A stretch of 36,291 bases of DNA from the NCBI GenBank assembly GCA_937927675.1, contig CALBSG010000113.1, positions 1 through 36,291 on the forward strand, in the 5' to 3' direction. This document shows positions 31,992-36,291 of the stretch, piece by piece; position 1 is the stretch's first letter, and every line of letters begins with the position of its first letter. Position numbers and translations under genes: made by a program. Origin of the DNA: an uncultured Paracoccaceae bacterium (GTDB lineage Bacteria; Pseudomonadota; Alphaproteobacteria; Rhodobacterales; Rhodobacteraceae). Under the pieces are notes generated by a model, which worked only from the letters and a program-made list of their open reading frames with translations, was not told where the DNA came from and did no database searches.

Positions 31992-33185
31992 TCAGGTGAC
32001 CTTTTTGCGCGTCTTGAATTCGGGCGTGTCCCAAAGCGACTTTGCCATAATCTCGGCCAAGACGTCTACGGCAGCGGCGACATCCGCGTCAGAGGTGTAA
32101 AGTGGGGTAAAGCCAAAGCGGATGATGTCAGGGGCGCGGAAATCGCCGATCACGCCTTTGGAGATCAGGGCCTGCATGATGGCGTAGCCTTCGGGGTGGC
32201 GGAACGACACTTGGCTGCCGCGCAGGGCATGGTCACGCGGGGTGGCGAGGGTCAGGGTGGGGCAGGTCGCCTCGACCCCTTTGATGAACTGATCGGTCAG
32301 GGCGAGCGAACGGGCGCGCAGAGCGGCCATGTCGACGCTGTCCCAGATGTCGAGCGACGCCTCTAGTGCTGCCAGTTGCAGGATGGGGGGCGTGCCGACG
32401 CGCATGCGCTCCGCGCCGCGGGCCGGGCGATAGTCGAGATCAAAGGCGAAGGGGGCGTCGTGGCCTTGCCAGCCCGACAGCGCGGGGCGGGCGGCCGCCT
32501 GATGGCGGGGTGCGACATAGATGAAGGCTGGGCCGCCGGGGCCGGAGTTCAGGTATTTGTAGGTGCAGCCGCAGGCGAAGTCAGCGCCCGCTTTGGCCAG
32601 TTCCACCGGGAAGGCGCCCGCCGAATGGGCCAGATCCCAAATGGTCAATGCGCCTTTGTCATGGGCGCGTTTGGTGATGGCGGCCATGTCGTGTTTGCGA
32701 CCGGTGCGGTAATCGACCTCGGTGATCATGGTGACGGCCACGGTCTCGTCGATGGCGTCCAGCACCTCTTCGGGGGCCACGATCTTGAGCGTATAGCCAT
32801 CGCCCAGCGTGCGGCAGAGGCCTTGAGCCATATACAGGTCGGACGGGAAGTTCCCGCTGTCGCTGAGAATAACCTTGCGCGGTTTGTTCATTTCCAAGGC
32901 CGAGGCCAGCGCCTGATAGACTTTGATCGACAGCGTGTCGCCCATCGCCACCGACTCCGGTTCCGCCCCGATCAGCCGGGCGATCCGGTTGCCGACATTC
33001 ATCGGCTTGTCCATCCAACCGGCCTTGTTCCAGCCGGTGATGAGCATCTCGCCCCATTCATCCGTGACCGTTTTGGTCACCCGGTCCACCGCTGCGCGTG
33101 GCAAGGGACCAAGGGAATTGCCGTCCAGATAAATCATGCCTTCGGGCAGGTGGAACATCGCGCGGGTTTTGGTGAAATCGGTCAT
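31992..33185 (-). CDS. kynU: Kynureninase
   Basis: A 397-residue PLP enzyme that splits kynurenine into anthranilate and alanine. Start chosen at MTDFTKTRAMFHLPEGMIYL; the longer frame from 33389 runs through the palindromic operator. The family motifs IYLDGNSLGPLP at 18-29, SDSGNFPSDLYMAQGL at 108-123, TIWDLAHSAG at 181-190 (Asp184 contacts the cofactor) and CGCTYKYLNSGPGG at 205-218 with PLP-binding Lys210 are all present. Its product, anthranilate, is the substrate of the ligase at 16260-17873, and its upstream palindrome is shared with that pathway's control region. Confidence 0.95.
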   Translation of the reverse strand: MTDFTKTRAMFHLPEGMIYLDGNSLGPLPRAAVDRVTKTVTDEWGEMLITGWNKAGWMDKPMNVGNRIARLIGAEPESVAMGDTLSIKVYQALASALEMNKPRKVILSDSGNFPSDLYMAQGLCRTLGDGYTLKIVAPEEVLDAIDETVAVTMITEVDYRTGRKHDMAAITKRAHDKGALTIWDLAHSAGAFPVELAKAGADFACGCTYKYLNSGPGGPAFIYVAPRHQAAARPALSGWQGHDAPFAFDLDYRPARGAERMRVGTPPILQLAALEASLDIWDSVDMAALRARSLALTDQFIKGVEATCPTLTLATPRDHALRGSQVSFRHPEGYAIMQALISKGVIGDFRAPDIIRFGFTPLYTSDADVAAAVDVLAEIMAKSLWDTPEFKTRKKVT

Positions 33186-33257
33186 CTCTGGCTCCGGGGG
33201 CTGCGCGGCAAACGTGGCATTGCGCTCTTTTGGATGCAATAGCCGCTGTGACATAAG

Positions 33258-33271
33258 TTTCAAGCTTGAAA
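33258..33271. promoter_or_regulatory. Palindrome upstream of kynureninase, second copy of candidate operator
   Basis: TTTCAAGCTTGAAA is a perfect 14-bp palindrome 73 bp upstream of the kynureninase start. It is identical to the core of the 18-bp palindrome at 9867-9884; outer bases differ on one side (AG rather than AA). The gap is shared with the divergent membrane methyltransferase-like gene at 33392. Confidence 0.7.
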
Positions 33272-33391
33272 TTTGTGGACGGTCGCATACGGAATAAGCT
33301 GTGTCGTATTTAGGGTGAAATGGGGCAAAAGCGGTTGCATGTCCCCGGGTCATCGGCATTATGCCTGCGCAGAATATCGGGGGAGGCACAG

Positions 33392-33850
33392 GTGCAGGCT
33401 TTGGCTGCGAAATGGCTGGACTGGCCGCCAGTCTGGACGCTGGGCGGTCTGGTGCTGATCTGGGCCTTGTCGTGGATTCCGCTGCCTGTGGGGTTCGGGG
33501 CGCTGGGGCCGGGTTTGGCGGTGGCCTCTTTGGTCTTGGGCGTCTGGCTGATGGTCAAAGCCTTTTTGCGGATGCGGGCCTTGGCGACCACGGTGAACCC
33601 GCGCGGCACGCCTGCGGTCTTGGTGACTGACGGGGTTTTCGCGATATCGCGCAATCCGATCTATTTGGGCGACAGCCTGGTGCTTTTGGCGGCAGCGTTT
33701 TGGGCTGATACGGTCTTGGGGCTCTTGGTGGTTGCGGGCTTTGTCTGGGTGGTGACCGACCGGTTCATCGCGGTAGAGGAAGACCGGCTGGCTGATATTT
33801 TCGGCGAGCAGGCGGCGGAATGGTTTGTGCGCGTTCGGCGTTGGGTATGA
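33392..33850 (+). CDS. Isoprenylcysteine carboxyl methyltransferase-like membrane protein
   Basis: A 152-residue membrane protein with about four predicted helices. The start is a GTG preceded by GGGGGAGGCACAG, a strong ribosome site; a longer ATG frame from 33320 lacks one. VFAISRNPIYLGDSLVLLAA at about 84-103 carries the RNPxYLG motif of the ICMT/PEMT family and EEDRLADIFG near 128-137 the conserved C-terminal acidic segment that contributes to SAM binding. Substrates of bacterial members are mostly unknown. It is divergent from kynureninase and 65 bp before pntA. Confidence 0.8.
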   Translation: MQALAAKWLDWPPVWTLGGLVLIWALSWIPLPVGFGALGPGLAVASLVLGVWLMVKAFLRMRALATTVNPRGTPAVLVTDGVFAISRNPIYLGDSLVLLAAAFWADTVLGLLVVAGFVWVVTDRFIAVEEDRLADIFGEQAAEWFVRVRRWV

Positions 33851-33915
33851 CGGCGTTGGTGTTGGAATAACAGGAAACGGGGGCGGAAAACGCGCCCGGA
33901 AATGGGGGAAAGTCT

Positions 33916-35490
33916 GTGAAAATCGGGGCTTTGAAGGAAATCTTCGAAGGCGAGAACCGGGTGGCGATGACGCCTGAGTCTGCGCTTCAACTGGTCAAGC
34001 TGGGGCATACGGCCTGTATCGAGACGGGGGCTGGGGCGAAGGCCGGGTTCTCCGATGCGGCCTATGCGGCGGCGGGGGTGGAGGTGTTGAAAACCGCCGC
34101 TGCCGTGGTCAAGGCGGCCGATGTGTTGGTCAAGGTGCGGGGGCCCGAGGCGAAAGAGGCCAAGGCGCTGCGCGAGGGGCAGACCCTGATTTCCTTCTTC
34201 TGGCCGGCGCAGAACGCCGAGCTGCTGGAGACGGTGAAGGACCGCGGCGCGACTGTCGTTGCGATGGATATGGTGCCGCGGATTTCCCGCGCGCAGAAGA
34301 TGGACGCGTTGTCGTCAATGGCGAACATCGCCGGCTACCGCGCGGTGATCGAGGCGGGCAATAACTTTGGCCGCTTCTTCACCGGCCAAGTGACGGCCGC
34401 GGGCAAGGTGCCGCCGGCACGCGTGCTGATCGTGGGCGCAGGTGTTGCGGGGCTTGCCGCCATCGGCACCTCGACCAGCCTTGGCGCGATCACGCTGGCC
34501 TTTGACGTCCGCCCCGAAGTGGCCGAACAGATCGAATCGATGGGGGCAGAGTTTGTCTACCTCGATTTTTCCGAGAAGGCGCAGGATGGTGCGGCGACGG
34601 GGGGCTATGCAGCCCCATCTTCGCCGGAGTTCCGCGAAGCGCAACTGAAGAAGTTCCGCGAGCTGGCCCCGTCGGTGGACATCGTCATCACGACGGCACT
34701 GATCCCCGGACGGCCCGCGCCCAAGCTTTGGACCGAAGATATGGTCCAGATGATGAAGCCCGGATCGGTTATCGTTGACCTTGCGGCGGAACGTGGCGGC
34801 AACTGTGATCTGACGGTGCCGGACCAGAAGATCGTCACCGAAAATGGCGTGACGATTGTTGGCTACACCGATTTCCCGAGCCGGATGGCCGCGCAGGCCT
34901 CGACGCTTTATTCCAACAATATCCGTCATATGCTGACCGATCTTACGCCGAAGAAAGACGGCGTGATCGTCCATAACATGGAAGATGATGTGATCCGCGG
35001 TGCTACCGTGGCGCATGCAGGTGCCATCACCTTCCCGCCGCCGCCGCCGAAAATCGCGGCGATTGCAGCGCAAAAACCGAAGGAAAAGGTCAAAGAGCTG
35101 ACGCCGGCAGAAAAGCGCGCGGCCGAGACGGCGGCCTTCAAGGCCGAAACTCGCAATCAGGTCACGCTTTTGACGGTGGGCGGGGCGCTGATCCTGCTGG
35201 CTGGTCTTTTCGCGCCTGCGTCCTTCATGTCGCACTTCATCGTCTTTGTGCTGTCCTGTTTTGTGGGCTTCCAGGTGATCTGGAATGTTTCGCACAGCTT
35301 GCACACGCCTTTGATGGCGGTGACCAACGCGATTTCCTCGATCATCATCCTTGGCGCGCTGATGCAGATCGGCTCGGGCAACTGGTTGGTGGTTATCCTT
35401 GCGGCACTGTCGGTCTTCATGGCGGGGATCAACATTTTCGGGGGCTTTATGGTCACCCGGCGCATGCTCGCCATGTTCCAAAAGTCGTAA
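33916..35490 (+). CDS. pntA: NAD(P) transhydrogenase subunit alpha
   Basis: A 524-residue single-chain alpha subunit that, with beta, couples the proton gradient to hydride transfer from NADH to NADP. The start is a GTG with GGGGGAAAG upstream (MKIGALKEIFEGENRVAMTP). The soluble NAD-binding domain (about 1-375) has VLIVGAGVAGLAAIGTSTSL near 171-190 and RSxxD-like surroundings of VGYTDFPSRMAAQASTLYSN near 315-334. A Pro- and Lys-rich linker (about 375-415) is followed by four predicted membrane helices (about 418-520). It lies 10 bp before pntB, with GGAGG between. Confidence 0.95.
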   Translation: MKIGALKEIFEGENRVAMTPESALQLVKLGHTACIETGAGAKAGFSDAAYAAAGVEVLKTAAAVVKAADVLVKVRGPEAKEAKALREGQTLISFFWPAQNAELLETVKDRGATVVAMDMVPRISRAQKMDALSSMANIAGYRAVIEAGNNFGRFFTGQVTAAGKVPPARVLIVGAGVAGLAAIGTSTSLGAITLAFDVRPEVAEQIESMGAEFVYLDFSEKAQDGAATGGYAAPSSPEFREAQLKKFRELAPSVDIVITTALIPGRPAPKLWTEDMVQMMKPGSVIVDLAAERGGNCDLTVPDQKIVTENGVTIVGYTDFPSRMAAQASTLYSNNIRHMLTDLTPKKDGVIVHNMEDDVIRGATVAHAGAITFPPPPPKIAAIAAQKPKEKVKELTPAEKRAAETAAFKAETRNQVTLLTVGGALILLAGLFAPASFMSHFIVFVLSCFVGFQVIWNVSHSLHTPLMAVTNAISSIIILGALMQIGSGNWLVVILAALSVFMAGINIFGGFMVTRRMLAMFQKS

Positions 35491-35500
35491 GGAGGCCGGA

Positions 35501-36291
35501 ATGGAATACGGATTTACCACGGCGGCCTATGTGGTTGCGGCAGTTCTGTTCATCCTCTCGCTGGGGGGATTGAGCGGGCAAGAAAGCGCCAAGCGCGCGG
35601 TTTGGTATGGCATCACCGGCATGGCGCTGGCGATTGTGGCGACGATCTATGGCCCCGGCGCGGGCAATTGGATGATCTCGCTGGTGATGATCGCCGTTGG
35701 CGGCGCGATTGGCTGGGTGGTGGCGCAGCGTGTGCAGATGACGGAAATGCCGCAGCTGGTTGCCGCGATGCACAGCCTTGTCGGTCTGGCAGCTGTCTTC
35801 ATCGGCTATAACACCGAGATTGAAATGGCCGGGATTGCGGCCTTGCAGGCGGCTGGCGATGCGGACGCTTTGCAGGCTTTGTCAGGCTTTGCCCACAAGA
35901 TCGCGGCAAAATCGGCCAGCGAGATTGCGGTTTTGAAGGTGGAAACCTTCCTTGGCGTCTTTATCGGGGCGGTGACCTTTACCGGCTCGGTGATTGCCTA
36001 TGGCAAGCTGGCGGGCAAGGTTGACGGCAAGGCGAAAAAGCTGCCGGGCGGCCATGTGTTGAATGCGGCGGCGGCGGCGATTTCGTTGATCCTCTTGGTC
36101 ATGTATTTCAACGGCGCAGGCACTTGGGCGCTGGTGGTGATGACCCTTGCCGCCTTCTTCATCGGCTATCACCTGATCATGGGGATCGGTGGGGCAGACA
36201 TGCCCGTCGTGGTCTCGATGCTGAACAGCTATTCCGGCTGGGCGGCGGCGGCCCTGGGCTTCACCCTGGAAAACGTCACCCTGATCATCAC
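35501..36291 (+). CDS. pntB: NAD(P) transhydrogenase subunit beta, N-terminal part (cut by window edge)
   Basis: The frame opens at the ATG at 35501, ten bases after the pntA stop with GGAGG in between, and runs off the right edge after about 263 codons. It begins MEYGFTTAAYVVAAVLFILS and contains several predicted membrane helices, with QMTEMPQLVAAMHSLVGLAA near 76-95 and MGIGGADMPVVVSMLNSYSG near 227-246, both typical of PntB. The NADP-binding domain expected at the C-terminus lies outside the window. Confidence 0.95.
   Translation, partial: MEYGFTTAAYVVAAVLFILSLGGLSGQESAKRAVWYGITGMALAIVATIYGPGAGNWMISLVMIAVGGAIGWVVAQRVQMTEMPQLVAAMHSLVGLAAVFIGYNTEIEMAGIAALQAAGDADALQALSGFAHKIAAKSASEIAVLKVETFLGVFIGAVTFTGSVIAYGKLAGKVDGKAKKLPGGHVLNAAAAAISLILLVMYFNGAGTWALVVMTLAAFFIGYHLIMGIGGADMPVVVSMLNSYSGWAAAALGFTLENVTLII

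Noticed and set aside
33186..33389. Upstream extension of the kynureninase frame by 68 codons
   Set aside because: It runs through the palindrome and promoter region; the family's N-terminus matches the start at 33185.
3260..33850. Possibility of an integrated mobile element or defence island
   Set aside because: No integrase, transposase, recombinase, phage, toxin-antitoxin or nuclease gene was recognised, and no tRNA or attachment-site repeats were seen.
34315..35520. 401-codon minus-strand frame opposite pntA
   Set aside because: Composition is His/Arg-rich with no domain; pntA on the plus strand has clear family motifs throughout.

Overview
The window has two parts that do not look as if they belong to the same genome. 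Positions 1 to about 3.26 kb read like a betaproteobacterium of the Comamonadaceae type. They hold a ResB cytochrome c biogenesis gene cut by the left edge, a two-haem cytochrome c4, the GTPase EngB and an epoxide-hydrolase-like enzyme. From about 3.26 kb to the right end, the gene content, ATGA-overlap operons and intergenic repeats fit an alphaproteobacterium of the Rhodobacteraceae. The change falls at an ATGA overlap, so either the contig is chimeric or there was a recent transfer; assembly chimera is the simpler reading. No tRNA, rRNA, CRISPR, insertion sequence, integrase or phage gene was recognised.

The main theme of the Rhodobacteraceae part is aromatic amino acid catabolism. It opens with an indolepyruvate oxidoreductase beta-type gene (3260-4798), then a RutA-like flavin monooxygenase (4993-6084) divergent from a winged-helix regulator (6203-6757). 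Next come two divergent operons around a control region at 9826-9935. Leftward: enoyl-CoA hydratase, 3-hydroxyacyl-CoA dehydrogenase and a kynureninase-like PLP enzyme. Rightward: a bifunctional 2-aminobenzoyl-CoA monooxygenase/reductase, SDR dehydrogenase, MarR regulator, second enoyl-CoA hydratase, acyl-CoA dehydrogenase, hotdog thioesterase, RidA-family protein and 2-aminobenzoate-CoA ligase (9936-17873). Together these form the aerobic 2-aminobenzoyl-CoA (anthranilate) route known from Azoarcus evansii. Far to the right lie tryptophan 2,3-dioxygenase (30934-31767) and kynureninase (31992-33185), which make anthranilate from tryptophan, although no kynurenine formamidase is visible. An 18-bp palindrome between the two anthranilate operons (9867-9884) recurs, with a perfect 14-bp core, just upstream of kynureninase (33258-33271). 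This suggests one regulator, plausibly the operon's own MarR protein, controls both halves of the pathway.

Between these, 17.9-30.8 kb is mostly core or general genome: a small unknown protein, a PIMT-family methyltransferase, TolC-type outer membrane protein, a PopZ-like acidic protein, a small conserved protein, elongation factor P, YgfZ, an MsbA-like ABC exporter, a class V aminotransferase overlapping an EamA transporter, a DUF305 protein, a class I glutamine-amidotransferase-like hydrolase, a D-lyxose isomerase and an L,D-transpeptidase lipoprotein. The right end holds an isoprenylcysteine-methyltransferase-like membrane protein and the transhydrogenase genes pntA and pntB, the latter cut by the edge.

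Several intergenic gaps (4.8-4.98, 6.79-6.83, 14.2-14.27, 31.90-31.98 kb) carry related hairpin elements with a GAGTATTT-like core followed by AAAGGCGCAA or CCAAGATGA. One of them supplies the last codons of a gene and another sits inside the anthranilate operon. A 70-bp AT-rich patch inside the 3-hydroxyacyl-CoA dehydrogenase gene is also out of keeping with its surroundings.
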